Part shown: in pieces, positions 52,183 through 60,929 of the stretch
How the letters are laid out: each line of letters opens with the position of its first letter
Position numbering within the stretch: the first letter of the stretch is position 1
Origin: an uncultured Clostridia bacterium
GTDB lineage: Bacteria; Bacillota; Clostridia; Christensenellales; CAG-138
Reading direction: 5' to 3'
Assembly: GCA_934633695.1 (NCBI GenBank)
Contig: CAKTYT010000001.1
Coordinates: 186,001-250,000, forward strand
Length of the DNA: 64,000 nucleotides
Made by a program: the position numbers and the translations under genes
The notes under the pieces: generated by a model
What the model was told of the DNA's origin: nothing
Seen by the model: the letters and a program-made list of their open reading frames with translations, nothing else
Database searches by the model: none

Positions 52183-54435
52183 TCAATCTTCTTGTTTGTT
52201 GTTCTGCTTTTCAGCTTCAGCTTTTTCCATTTCCCATCTGCGTTTGATGAGGAAGGTTGCATTATGAACGCCTTTGCTGCCCCTGCCGAAGCCTTCGTCG
52301 GCACCGGCCTTTCTGGCAAGCTCGGGAGTAACCTGAGTTCCGCCGGCAATGAAAATTATCTTGTCGCGGATACCCATTTCTCTTGCGATGCTGTCAATCT
52401 TGGCAATATTCTTATAGTGAATATCGTCATGGCTGATTATGGTGGAAGCCATGATCGCATCTGCGTTCAGCTCAACTGCCGCATTGACGAGCTTTTCGGG
52501 AGGGCATGAGGTTCCGAGGTAGTGAACTTCCATGCCGTATTTCTCAATTCCGCCATGCTTTATGTCAATAATTTCACGCAATCCTACAGAATGCTCATCT
52601 TCACCAACTGTTGCTGCAACAATCTTCATGGGACGGCGTTCGACATCTTTTCTGATTACATCATCAGAAAGTACGTCTGGCTCCTTGGGAATGACAAGTG
52701 TGTCAACATCGATTGCAAACGGAACTTTTCCCTTGACTTCAATTCTTGTACCTTCCTGACCGTGCATGATTTCGCGGCTTATGACTTCGCACTCTGTGAG
52801 GTTCATTCTCTTAGCACATTCAAGTGCAGCTGCTTCGGCAATGGGTTTGGGGGCAGGGAAGAACATAGTCAGCATGACAGTGCCATCGGCGAGCCATTCC
52901 ATTTCGGGACGAATCATCTTGCTGCCAGGAGTGAACTGCTTTACTTCTTCCATACGGACGTTGCAGTTATCAGTTTCATCAAGTTCGTCAATGTAGATAA
53001 TTTTTTCAGGGCATTCAAGCGTACAACCGCCGATGAGTGCCGCAGGATTATCAGCGAGACTGGCATCATACTGGGCGACATTATTGTAGCCGTAGTGTGC
53101 GGTAACGGGAGCCATATAATCTTCTTCACGCTTGAAAATCGTGCCGGCACCGATGCCGCCGTCGATCTTCCTTGCGATGCCGTCGCCGTTGCGTTCAGGG
53201 TAAATACCACTGTCAACAAAGAAACCTTCTTCAACTGCATTGAAGTAACCGCCGAGCTCAAGCATTTCTTCCATGAAAAGAACTGCACGCTCCTTAAGCT
53301 CACGAGCCTTATCGCGCAGATAACCTTCGTCCTTGAGCTGAACCATTTCCATAAGTCCGTCAAGCCCCACGAGAGTTTGCTTTGCAGTGTCACAAGCTTC
53401 AATATTGTAGATATGCCAGGGTACGTTACGACCTTCGTCAGGAGTAATTGTACTCTGAATATCGGCACTGGTAAGCTTGGAAATGAACATGTTCAATACA
53501 TGAGTTACAGTAGCTTCACGAGTGCTGGACTCAATATACTTGGTGTTCATTTGAGCACGCATGCGATACTCATGGAAGATGTCGCGAAGAGCAACCGCAT
53601 AAGGCAAATCCATGTAAACACAGGGAGCGGGAGTTGCTGTGGGGGGGACGGTGGAAAGGCAAATGTTTTTCTTATTTATGCCAACTCTTGCCGAGAAAAT
53701 TGCATTGATACCATGCTGAACCATGAGTTCAGGCATGACTTTCCATGCTTCCCTTGCTGTTGCGTTTGCATTATGTGCACCGTCAATCTGAGCCATTCCT
53801 GCCCATGCAATGAGCTTTTTGCTCTCACATGCATCGACAAAGGAACGAATCATGTTAATGTTACGGTAGATGACGTTATACTGAGGATCTTGGTGAACAC
53901 CGTTGACGCCCTCTTCCGCAAACATAACGGCAATGTCAGGACCGGCAACACCGGAAACGTAGCTATGATAGTTGATCGGCCTTCCGACTTCATCTTCAAT
54001 CATGTCGAGAGCCTTACGCTGTGCACGAACTTGTTTTCTTGTAATGGGAACGCCGCCCATGCCTTGAGGGGTTCCTTCAATGAGGCCGTCAAAATGGCTT
54101 TGCCCTGCGGTGCGGATGACCATTATATGGTCTGCACCGTGATGGGCGGCCATACGCATGCGGCGGATGTCGTCTTCAAACCGACCCGATGCAATTTCCG
54201 TCGTTATGACGGGGGTGGGCTGAGGATCAATATTTTCAAAGTAGTGAGCGGGGGGGAGGGGAACGCTTGATTTTAGCGGTTCACTGCAATCGTGATACTC
54301 AAAGGGTCCCATCTTAAGGTTATCAACGGGCTTACGCCAGGTCCAGCCATGGCGGCGCGGACGATAAGATTCCAAGTCCTTAAGGATTTCTGCAACATTA
54401 ATGGGCTTGTCGGGGGTGAGTTTATAATCGCTCAT
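52183..54435 (-). CDS. oraE: D-ornithine 4,5-aminomutase, large subunit OraE
   Basis: The 750-residue adenosylcobalamin/PLP enzyme shifts the terminal amino group of D-ornithine to give 2,4-diaminopentanoate. A TIM-barrel part (about 1-560) is followed by a Rossmann B12-binding domain. GEDEHSVG is the DxHxxG base-off motif with axial ligand H615; K626, 11 residues later, is the expected PLP lysine, the same spacing as H618 and K629 in the Acetoanaerobium sticklandii enzyme. The polar tail (EKQNNKQED) is disordered. It overlaps oraS by one base (TAATG), so the two subunits are coupled. Confidence 0.95.
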   Translation of the reverse strand: MSDYKLTPDKPINVAEILKDLESYRPRRHGWTWRKPVDNLKMGPFEYHDCSEPLKSSVPLPPAHYFENIDPQPTPVITTEIASGRFEDDIRRMRMAAHHGADHIMVIRTAGQSHFDGLIEGTPQGMGGVPITRKQVRAQRKALDMIEDEVGRPINYHSYVSGVAGPDIAVMFAEEGVNGVHQDPQYNVIYRNINMIRSFVDACESKKLIAWAGMAQIDGAHNANATAREAWKVMPELMVQHGINAIFSARVGINKKNICLSTVPPTATPAPCVYMDLPYAVALRDIFHEYRMRAQMNTKYIESSTREATVTHVLNMFISKLTSADIQSTITPDEGRNVPWHIYNIEACDTAKQTLVGLDGLMEMVQLKDEGYLRDKARELKERAVLFMEEMLELGGYFNAVEEGFFVDSGIYPERNGDGIARKIDGGIGAGTIFKREEDYMAPVTAHYGYNNVAQYDASLADNPAALIGGCTLECPEKIIYIDELDETDNCNVRMEEVKQFTPGSKMIRPEMEWLADGTVMLTMFFPAPKPIAEAAALECAKRMNLTECEVISREIMHGQEGTRIEVKGKVPFAIDVDTLVIPKEPDVLSDDVIRKDVERRPMKIVAATVGEDEHSVGLREIIDIKHGGIEKYGMEVHYLGTSCPPEKLVNAAVELNADAIMASTIISHDDIHYKNIAKIDSIAREMGIRDKIIFIAGGTQVTPELARKAGADEGFGRGSKGVHNATFLIKRRWEMEKAEAEKQNNKQED

Positions 54436-54800
54436 TATTCTTTACCTCCGTTGAAAAGATTTTCTGCTTCCTGCCAGAGCTTGCCCTCATAAAGAGCGAG
54501 CCCTGCTTCGCGAATGCCTATGGATTCAGCTTTTGAAAGCCTGTAAACGACATTACCTGCACCATGTGCAATGAGGTTACGTTCAATGCAGCCTTCGACA
54601 ATGCCCTTTGCCTCGATTGAGGAGAAGCCCATCCTCAGCAGAACGGAACGCTCGACGGCAGGAGAGGTGTATTCATAGCCCATTTTGAGCAACGGGTCAA
54701 CGAGCTTATTGGCAAGCTCCCAGAACCTTGCTTCGAGCTGTTCGTCAGTCAAACCTTCGAGATGTTTGCGACGCTGTTCAAAATCATCGTTTCTCTTCAT
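54435..54800 (-). CDS. oraS: D-ornithine 4,5-aminomutase, small subunit OraS
   Basis: The 121-residue protein matches the small subunit of the aminomutase. The N-terminal DDFEQRRKHLEGLTDEQLEARFWEL helix and the central YEYTSPAVERSVLLRMGFSS segment are characteristic. It folds with OraE as an alpha2-beta2 enzyme. It lies 27 bases downstream of ortB and its stop overlaps the oraE start. Confidence 0.92.
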   Translation of the reverse strand: MKRNDDFEQRRKHLEGLTDEQLEARFWELANKLVDPLLKMGYEYTSPAVERSVLLRMGFSSIEAKGIVEGCIERNLIAHGAGNVVYRLSKAESIGIREAGLALYEGKLWQEAENLFNGGKE

Positions 54801-54827
54801 AAATTTGTGTCCAACCTTGCTTTAAGT

Positions 54828-56243
54828 TCAGTTTTTTAGTTCGTTTAATATGCTGCGGACAAAAGCCTCATCCCTGTTGGTTTCTTCACAAAGGAAGCGG
54901 ATGTCCTGTTCGGTGAGCAAATCAATGTCAACATTCTTGACATGATTCTTGATGTTCGACTTGCGAACATGGTCAAGGTCAACATCAGTGACCTGAATCA
55001 ATGAGGGGTGAGCGGGCAGCACAATCGATTTGCCCGGAACCTCGTCCTTCGGGTCGCCGAAATGAATATCAATACCGTTCTGCCTTGCAAATGAAAGCTG
55101 GGGATTGATATGCTTGCCGGCACCGGTGTACTCGGTTTCCTGAACGACTATGCACTGGTCTTCGTCCATATCCTGGGCAATTCTGAATGCTGCTGCAAGA
55201 GCAGTATTGCCGGCGGGACCCTTTTCAAGTCCTTCAAGCGATGCAAGTGTCTCGGTAATGAAGAATACGCTGCCCTGCGAAACAGTTACATATCTGTCCA
55301 TGTACCTGAGAGGGCGAGCGGCACTCCTGGGTACGTCAGATCGGTCAGGATTTACGCAGAAGGGTACGCCGAAACCTGTATGCCCGGTCGTGAAACTCTT
55401 CTTATTGAACTGCTCATCACTTGCCATATGAAGACCGGTGAGATTTACGCTTGCTCCGACAACTTTAGCATTGCAGTTCGCTTTTTTCAGTCCTCTTGCC
55501 GTACCGGTGAGATTACCGCCGCCCGCATTTGTGCAAACGACAACATCGGGATCTCTGTCGAACCGAGTTCTGAATTGCTGTGCAATTTCATAGCCGAGAG
55601 TTTCAACGCCTGCAATTCCGAACGGAGTGTAGAGAGAAGCATTAAAATAGCCGGTTTCTTCAAGCAGCCGGAGGACCGTACTGAAGAGTTCGGGCCCGAC
55701 AGTCAGCTGAACAACTTCTGCACCAAGAGCTTCGCATTTGCGTGCTTTTTCGATGATTTCAGGCTGCCCGATACCTCTGCTGTCGTAACATTCCTGTACT
55801 ACAATGCATTTAAGCCCTGCCATAGCTGCATGACAAGCTACTGCTGCACCGTAATTGCCGCTAGTCGCAGTGACAACACCTTTGTACCCAAGTTTCTTTG
55901 CCTGATAGATACTTGTGCAGGAACGGCGTGCTTTGAAGCTTCCGCTGGGATTGGTCGCTTCGTCCTTGATAAAAATTCTGGCACCCTTTCCGGGATTACC
56001 ATTGAGAGCCGCACATTTGCGTGCGAGAGTCGTGAGATTCCTAAGCTCAATGAGAGGAGTGTTGCCAACGGAGAACAGGGACTGAACTCTCTGAAGTTCG
56101 GACAGTGTGTACCCGGTTGCCGCCATCATTGCTTCGTAATCGAAACCGATTCCGTCATATTCAAAACTTGAGTAATCCATACCAACGGAATTGCGGATGA
56201 TTTCGTTCTTTCGTGCCATTATTGCCGCATAGCTGTTATCCAT
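54828..56243 (-). CDS. ortB: 2-amino-4-oxopentanoate thiolase, beta subunit OrtB
   Basis: The 471-residue PLP protein of the threonine-synthase fold type II cleaves 2-amino-4-oxopentanoate with CoA to acetyl-CoA and D-alanine. The PLP lysine lies in NPSGSFKARR, the phosphate loop in TNAGGGNLTG, and SGNYGAAVA binds the substrate carboxylate. The start at 56243 shares one base with the ortA stop and has GGAGG upstream. Confidence 0.93.
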   Translation of the reverse strand: MDNSYAAIMARKNEIIRNSVGMDYSSFEYDGIGFDYEAMMAATGYTLSELQRVQSLFSVGNTPLIELRNLTTLARKCAALNGNPGKGARIFIKDEATNPSGSFKARRSCTSIYQAKKLGYKGVVTATSGNYGAAVACHAAMAGLKCIVVQECYDSRGIGQPEIIEKARKCEALGAEVVQLTVGPELFSTVLRLLEETGYFNASLYTPFGIAGVETLGYEIAQQFRTRFDRDPDVVVCTNAGGGNLTGTARGLKKANCNAKVVGASVNLTGLHMASDEQFNKKSFTTGHTGFGVPFCVNPDRSDVPRSAARPLRYMDRYVTVSQGSVFFITETLASLEGLEKGPAGNTALAAAFRIAQDMDEDQCIVVQETEYTGAGKHINPQLSFARQNGIDIHFGDPKDEVPGKSIVLPAHPSLIQVTDVDLDHVRKSNIKNHVKNVDIDLLTEQDIRFLCEETNRDEAFVRSILNELKN

Positions 56244-56542
56244 CAGTCGTTACCTCCGAATGTTATTTCCCGAACCATATCGCCGATTTTCAACACTTCG
56301 GGGACGAGAAAACCAAAATTATGCTCAAAATATGGGTTTTCTTTAACTAATTTGCCGCTTGCTTTACGACCTGTACGTGTGATGACTTCAACCTCGTCAC
56401 CGAGATTCGCATCAGCTTGCAGGTAGCCCTTGACCCACATTTCGAGGGGATGCTTTTTCGTGTCCTCGGGCAATGCGGCGGAACGCTCTTCGGGTTCGAG
56501 GACGATATTGTGAATCTGAACCCAATCGCCTTTCTTTGCCAT
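56243..56542 (-). CDS. ortA: 2-amino-4-oxopentanoate thiolase, alpha subunit OrtA
   Basis: The 99-residue protein is the small beta-rich subunit of the thiolase: VQIHNIVLEPEERS, then LPEDTKKHPLEMWVKGYL and EVITRTGRKASGKL. It has no motif for catalysis of its own and completes the OrtB active site. GGAGG lies seven bases before the ATG at 56542, just after a strong hairpin that separates it from ord. Confidence 0.92.
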   Translation of the reverse strand: MAKKGDWVQIHNIVLEPEERSAALPEDTKKHPLEMWVKGYLQADANLGDEVEVITRTGRKASGKLVKENPYFEHNFGFLVPEVLKIGDMVREITFGGND

Positions 56543-56568
56543 TTTTTCCTCCGATAAAAATTTATTTT

Positions 56569-56590
56569 CCTCCGGGATTTTTCCCGGAGG
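56569..56590 (-). other. Intercistronic hairpin between ord and ortA
   Basis: TCCCGGAGG and CCTCCGGGA form a perfect 9-bp stem with a 4-base loop, 13 bases after the ord stop. There is no adjacent U-tract on the minus strand. The stem contains a GGAGG, separate from the one used by ortA. It may set message stability or differential expression. Confidence 0.6.
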
Positions 56591-56603
56591 AGTTTCTGTG
56601 AAG

Positions 56604-57650
56604 TTATTTTTCGATGTAATCTCTGAAATCGCCCATTATTGCACGGGGAACAGGGAGGTCGAGCATTGTTTTAAGACCGGGACGTGCATTGATAACATGA
56701 GGAATCATGTTAACGACCATTGCAATGGTGCCAATACCGCCGTCAACTTCGGGACGAATGCTCATATTGACTTCAGGCGTGCCGTTGAGAATAATGTAGT
56801 CACCGGTATGAGTGCCTTCCATCTCGGGTTCGATCTGCTGAGGATGAACCATGTCGATTTTTACTTCGCCGTCAACGTAGCCCTGACCTGTCATATTAAC
56901 GCCGGCAACATCGCCTGCCGCGGCGAAGCCGTAGGGGGACTTTCTGTCAACACTGGTGACGATTGCTGACATCTGCTGTTCAAACTTATCCACCTTCCAA
57001 CCGAGTGCTTTTGCAATCATGCCGATCGACTCCGCAAAGCCCACATGACCTGCGAGAGTGCCGTTTTCAACACCCTTGTTGAATTCTTCGACCTTGAGAC
57101 CGACACCCTGCTCTTCCATAACGGCAGGACCAAAGGGCGAGAGGGAGTTGACCCTGCGGCAAGTGACCTTTTCAACATCGGTCATACAGCCGCTGAGACA
57201 AATTGCAAGAAGATCCATCATAAGACCGGGGTTGATGCCCGTTCCGAGGATAGAGACTCCGTGTTCTTTGGCGAGCTTATCCATTTCTTCAGAAAGCTCG
57301 GGTTCCTGTGCCATGGGGAAGCTCATTTCCTCAGCGGTGGAAACGACGTTCACGTTCTGCTCAACGACATATTTGATTTTTGCGAAAGCCTTGCGGGTGA
57401 AGGAATCGGTCGCAATAACACAGATGTCGCAATTGCCATCGTGAACAACTTCCTCAATCTTTGGATTTACCAGAACATCGCACCTGTCGCCGCGTTCAAA
57501 GTCGAGAAGAGAATAGATGCTTTTGCCGACCCTGTCGGGATGAATATCGCACACACCGACGATATCTACGCCCTTTTTGCGAAGGAGAACCTTTGCAATA
57601 CCGGAGCCCATTGCACCGAAGCCCCAAAGAGCAACCTTAACATTTTCCAT
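56604..57650 (-). CDS. ord: 2,4-diaminopentanoate dehydrogenase
   Basis: The 348-residue NAD(P)-dependent enzyme oxidatively deaminates 2,4-diaminopentanoate to 2-amino-4-oxopentanoate. The Rossmann loop ALWGFGAMGSGIAKVLL, CVIATDS, and LGTGINPGLMMDLL with its DapB-like fold are typical of Ord. It is the first gene of the ornithine operon; AGGAGG lies nine bases before the ATG at 57650. Confidence 0.93.
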   Translation of the reverse strand: MENVKVALWGFGAMGSGIAKVLLRKKGVDIVGVCDIHPDRVGKSIYSLLDFERGDRCDVLVNPKIEEVVHDGNCDICVIATDSFTRKAFAKIKYVVEQNVNVVSTAEEMSFPMAQEPELSEEMDKLAKEHGVSILGTGINPGLMMDLLAICLSGCMTDVEKVTCRRVNSLSPFGPAVMEEQGVGLKVEEFNKGVENGTLAGHVGFAESIGMIAKALGWKVDKFEQQMSAIVTSVDRKSPYGFAAAGDVAGVNMTGQGYVDGEVKIDMVHPQQIEPEMEGTHTGDYIILNGTPEVNMSIRPEVDGGIGTIAMVVNMIPHVINARPGLKTMLDLPVPRAIMGDFRDYIEK

Positions 57651-57694
57651 AAAAACTGCCTCCTAACGGGAATAGGGTTTTACCCTGTTGGTTG

Positions 57695-57723
57695 ATTATA
57701 TCATAAAAAAAATGTTTTTGGAA
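57695..57723 (-). promoter_or_regulatory. Possible promoter of the ornithine operon
   Basis: A perfect TATAAT (57695-57700) lies on the minus strand 45 bases before ord. The -35 region, 17 bases up, is poor (TTCCAA), which suggests need of an activator. A small hairpin AGGG-TAAAA-CCCT follows in the leader. Confidence 0.4.
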
Positions 57724-57829
57724 CCCATTCATACAAATATTTTACAGAGTCGGACAAGAAAGATAAAGCCGAGCAGTTTAAAACGATGCAGATTTCCCTT
57801 CAATATATTGACGTCAAATTAAAAAAAGA

Positions 57830-57858
57830 TTGACATGAAGCGACACATATGGTATAAT
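57830..57858 (+). promoter_or_regulatory. Consensus promoter of the dockerin protein gene
   Basis: Perfect TTGACA (57830-57835) and TATAAT (57853-57858) are 17 bases apart, 85 bases before the start. Confidence 0.88.
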
Positions 57859-57943
57859 CCGGAAAAACCAGTCATATTCTTTACGATGAGAGTTGAAATT
57901 ACGAATGAAAATGACGGTTGAGTAATCAAGACAGGAGGATTTT

Positions 57944-58900
57944 ATGAAAATCAGAAAATTCATTGCGGTCTTCGTGATTGCAGCGATGCTGCTTGCAGCT
58001 GCGGTACCTGCATTCGCAGGTCAAAGACCTTCGGGCATGTCAGTTGCGGACAGAGCGAAGCTTGCTGAGTTTTGGCAGTATGTTTCACCCGAAACGGGAA
58101 TGAGCAACGGCAATGCAGTATATGACATTAACCTTCCGCCTTATGCGACAATGCATTTTGGCGGTTCGTACGGAGGCGATTGGAATACTGCACTCGTTCA
58201 GGTAGGTGAGCAGTCAACGTTTGACGGACTTGTTTTCTCCTTCCCGGTTCAGTACTACGCACATGATGACGAGTATTCATGGGAAGGTACGATTATCGTG
58301 GAACCGGATCTCTACGGAACCCTTGATCTTAGCGGTACAGACATGCTCTTCCTAAATACTCCTGCAGTAGGGCAAACGCATATCTCCGGAGTAGTCCTCA
58401 ACGATTGTGAGTACCTGGAAACAATTGCATTTTCCGGACAGGAATTCTGCACATCTCTCATTGCCGAGAATTGCCATTCGCTCAATTCAGTCAATGCTAT
58501 AAATTGCAATTACAGGTATGTTAGCATTCAGCCGGAGGGCTTCGCTTCTCCGCTTGCCGTCGCTGTCATCGGTGAAGGCAATATCGGGGTTGAGTATGCC
58601 GAAGGCAGCTTTAGGCTCATTGCTTCACAAAGCGAAAGGTTTCTCGGTTGGTTCAGCGATGGCCAATGCATATCGACCGAAAACGAACTGCTTACGGGCG
58701 AGTGCGGAAAAGTCTATGCATGTTTTGCAGGCGATGTTGACGGTAACGGGATTATCAGTGTTGCTGATTCAACGCTGATTCTCCGTCAGGCAATTGGACT
58801 CTCCGAGTGCAGTGACATTGCTGCAAGCGATGCGAATGCAAACGGAACGATTGAAGTTTCCGATGCAGTAGCAATTCTCAGAATTGCAATGGGAACTTAA
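57944..58900 (+). CDS. Secreted dockerin-bearing protein of unknown function
   Basis: The 318-residue protein has a signal peptide ending AVPAFA, a core of about 225 residues, and a C-terminal type I dockerin with two calcium loops, DVDGNGIISVAD and DANANGTIEVSD. The core resembles a short beta-helix or leucine-rich-repeat surface protein (LDLSGTDMLFLNTP, LNDCEYLETIAFSG, AENCHSLNSVNAINC repeat at intervals near 22), followed by a small FLGWFSDG unit like those in InlB repeats. No catalytic motif is seen. With the dockerin of the 22-kb protease it implies a cohesin scaffold elsewhere. AGGAGG precedes the ATG. Confidence 0.8.
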   Translation: MKIRKFIAVFVIAAMLLAAAVPAFAGQRPSGMSVADRAKLAEFWQYVSPETGMSNGNAVYDINLPPYATMHFGGSYGGDWNTALVQVGEQSTFDGLVFSFPVQYYAHDDEYSWEGTIIVEPDLYGTLDLSGTDMLFLNTPAVGQTHISGVVLNDCEYLETIAFSGQEFCTSLIAENCHSLNSVNAINCNYRYVSIQPEGFASPLAVAVIGEGNIGVEYAEGSFRLIASQSERFLGWFSDGQCISTENELLTGECGKVYACFAGDVDGNGIISVADSTLILRQAIGLSECSDIAASDANANGTIEVSDAVAILRIAMGT

Positions 58901-58917
58901 TACAAGATATATTTCAC

Positions 58918-58952
58918 ACCCCCGGTTTGTGGCTTCGGCTCCGGGGGTTTTT
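58918..58952 (+). terminator. Intrinsic terminator of the dockerin protein gene
   Basis: ACCCCCGG and CCGGGGGT form an 8-bp GC stem around a 15-base loop, followed by a run of T. Confidence 0.8.
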
Positions 58953-58965
58953 GTGATTTACGTAC

Positions 58966-58994
58966 TTGCTAATGTACCGGAATCCATGTATAAT
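58966..58994 (+). promoter_or_regulatory. Promoter of the radical SAM-RNase G operon
   Basis: TTGCTA (58966-58971) and a perfect TATAAT (58989-58994) are 17 bases apart. They lie downstream of the dockerin-gene terminator, which excludes ATG codons further up as starts. Confidence 0.78.
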
Positions 58995-59048
58995 GAACAG
59001 ATAAGTTTGAGGAAGTTTTGGCTGAATGCCAGAGCAACGGAGGATATT

Positions 59049-60929
59049 TTGACAAATATTGAATTGAACGCACTGATAGCGAAAACCGAAAAGCCCACAA
59101 GGTACATGGGTGGTGAGCTTAATATGCGTGTTAAGGATGATGCCGAGTTTCGCTTTGCACTCTGTTTTCCCGACACATACGAAATCGGCATGAGCCATTT
59201 GGGTTCCAGGATCATTTACAATGTCTTGAATTTGCGAGAAGACACCTATTGCGAACGTGTTTATGCTCCGTGGGTCGATATGGAGGCTCTGCTGCGTGAA
59301 AACAAAGAGAAATTGTTTTCAATAGAAACCAAGAGTCCGCTTGATAAATTCGACATAATCGGGTTCTCACTCCTTTATGAAATGTGTTACACAAACATTC
59401 TCACCGTCCTCGATCTTTCGGGTATTCCATTTCTGTCGAAGGACAGGGATGAGAGCTATCCGCTGATTGTTGCAGGAGGTCCTTGCGTCTGCAATCCGGA
59501 ACCTGTTGCTGACATAATGGATGTCCTTTTCTTTGGCGACGGTGAAGAACTAATAAACGATTTTATGGATGTTTACGGTGAGTGCAGGCGTAATGGCATG
59601 AGCAAAAGAGCTACGCTCATTGAGCTTTCAAAAATTGAAGGCGTCTACATCCCTTCGTTCTATGAAGCTGAATATGAATCAGGTCAATTTAGAAAACTCA
59701 AAAAAACGTGCAGCGAAGCACCTGATCGCATAACGAGACGAATTGTTATGGATCTTGATAAGACAGAGTTTACAGGGGATCTCGTAGTTCCGTACATGAA
59801 TATCGTTCATGACCGCATTGCACTGGAACTGTTCAGGGGATGTACAAGGGGATGCAGGTTCTGCCAGGCAGGGTTCATTTATCGACCGATCCGTGAACGC
59901 AGAATGAATACTCTGCTCAGCTACGCAGATGAGCAGATTAAATGTACCGGTTATGATGAAATATCCTTGTTTTCCCTTTCAAGTGGTGACTATACCGAAA
60001 TTCACGAAATGGTGCCTGAGATTCTGGAACGATATACAAAGGATAGGGTTTCAGTATCTCTCCCATCGCTCAGGCTCGATTCCTTCATCAAGGATGATCT
60101 TGAAAAAATGCAGAAAGTTCGTAAAACGGGATTGACTTTTGCACCCGAAGCCGGAACGCAGAGACTGCGTGACGTTATTAATAAAGGCGTCAATGAAGAC
60201 GACCTTATGCGCACCGTTTCCGATGCCTTCCATTCGGGATGGCACGGTGTTAAACTTTACTTCATGATTGGTCTTCCCTCGGAGACGGACGAAGACATTC
60301 TTGGCATTGCAGAACTTGCAAGAAAGGTCAGCAGAGAGTTTTACTCAATGCCAAAGGAAATGCGAGGAAAGGGTCTAAGATGCACTGTATCTGCATCGAC
60401 CTTCGTTCCGAAACCTTTTACTCCGTTCCAGTGGGAGCCGCAGATTACGACGGAAGAGGTTCTCCGCCGTCAGGCACTTTTAAGAAGTGCTCTTAAGGGC
60501 ATAAGAGGTGTCGAATTTAACTGTCATTTTTCTGAAACGAGCAGACTTGAAGCTTGCTTTGCAAGGGGCGACAGAAGACTGTCTTCCGTTCTTATTGGGG
60601 CATATAAGCGTGGTGCAAGGTTTGACTCTTGGGACGAACAGTTCAAAAAAGAAGCGTGGGATGAATCGTTTGAGGAAAATGGATTAACTTGTGAGCAGTT
60701 TTCCAACAGAAAAATCGATATTGACAAGCCTCTTGCATGGCAGCATATGGATTCGCTCGTTTCACTTGAGTATCTTAAAAGAGAATACTTGAGATCTCGG
60801 GAGGGTGTTGTGACAAGGGATTGCCGAAAAGGCTGTAATGGCTGCTTCGGTGTTCACTGCAAAGAATATTGCAAAATGCATTCAGACGACATGGCAGGAA
60901 CATTTGACGACGCGGAGGTTTCAAAATGA
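59049..60929 (+). CDS. TIGR03960 family B12-binding radical SAM protein
   Basis: The 626-residue protein has an N-terminal B12-like Rossmann region (FALCFPDTYEIGMSHLGSRI through AGGPCVCNPEP) and a radical SAM domain with CTRGCRFC (CxxxCxxC) for the Fe-S cluster. A Cys-rich tail (CRKGCNGCFGVHC) ends it. Members are always followed by a DUF2344 partner and are thought to modify RNA or a ribosomal component; the reaction is not established. The start is TTG at 59049, five bases after GGAGG; upstream ATG codons fall in the promoter or the previous gene. Confidence 0.88.
   Translation: MTNIELNALIAKTEKPTRYMGGELNMRVKDDAEFRFALCFPDTYEIGMSHLGSRIIYNVLNLREDTYCERVYAPWVDMEALLRENKEKLFSIETKSPLDKFDIIGFSLLYEMCYTNILTVLDLSGIPFLSKDRDESYPLIVAGGPCVCNPEPVADIMDVLFFGDGEELINDFMDVYGECRRNGMSKRATLIELSKIEGVYIPSFYEAEYESGQFRKLKKTCSEAPDRITRRIVMDLDKTEFTGDLVVPYMNIVHDRIALELFRGCTRGCRFCQAGFIYRPIRERRMNTLLSYADEQIKCTGYDEISLFSLSSGDYTEIHEMVPEILERYTKDRVSVSLPSLRLDSFIKDDLEKMQKVRKTGLTFAPEAGTQRLRDVINKGVNEDDLMRTVSDAFHSGWHGVKLYFMIGLPSETDEDILGIAELARKVSREFYSMPKEMRGKGLRCTVSASTFVPKPFTPFQWEPQITTEEVLRRQALLRSALKGIRGVEFNCHFSETSRLEACFARGDRRLSSVLIGAYKRGARFDSWDEQFKKEAWDESFEENGLTCEQFSNRKIDIDKPLAWQHMDSLVSLEYLKREYLRSREGVVTRDCRKGCNGCFGVHCKEYCKMHSDDMAGTFDDAEVSK

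Noticed and set aside
52522..54270. A 582-codon plus-strand frame opposite oraE
   Set aside because: OraE is complete and coupled to OraS. The opposite frame is Cys- and His-rich without family resemblance and has no ribosome binding site.
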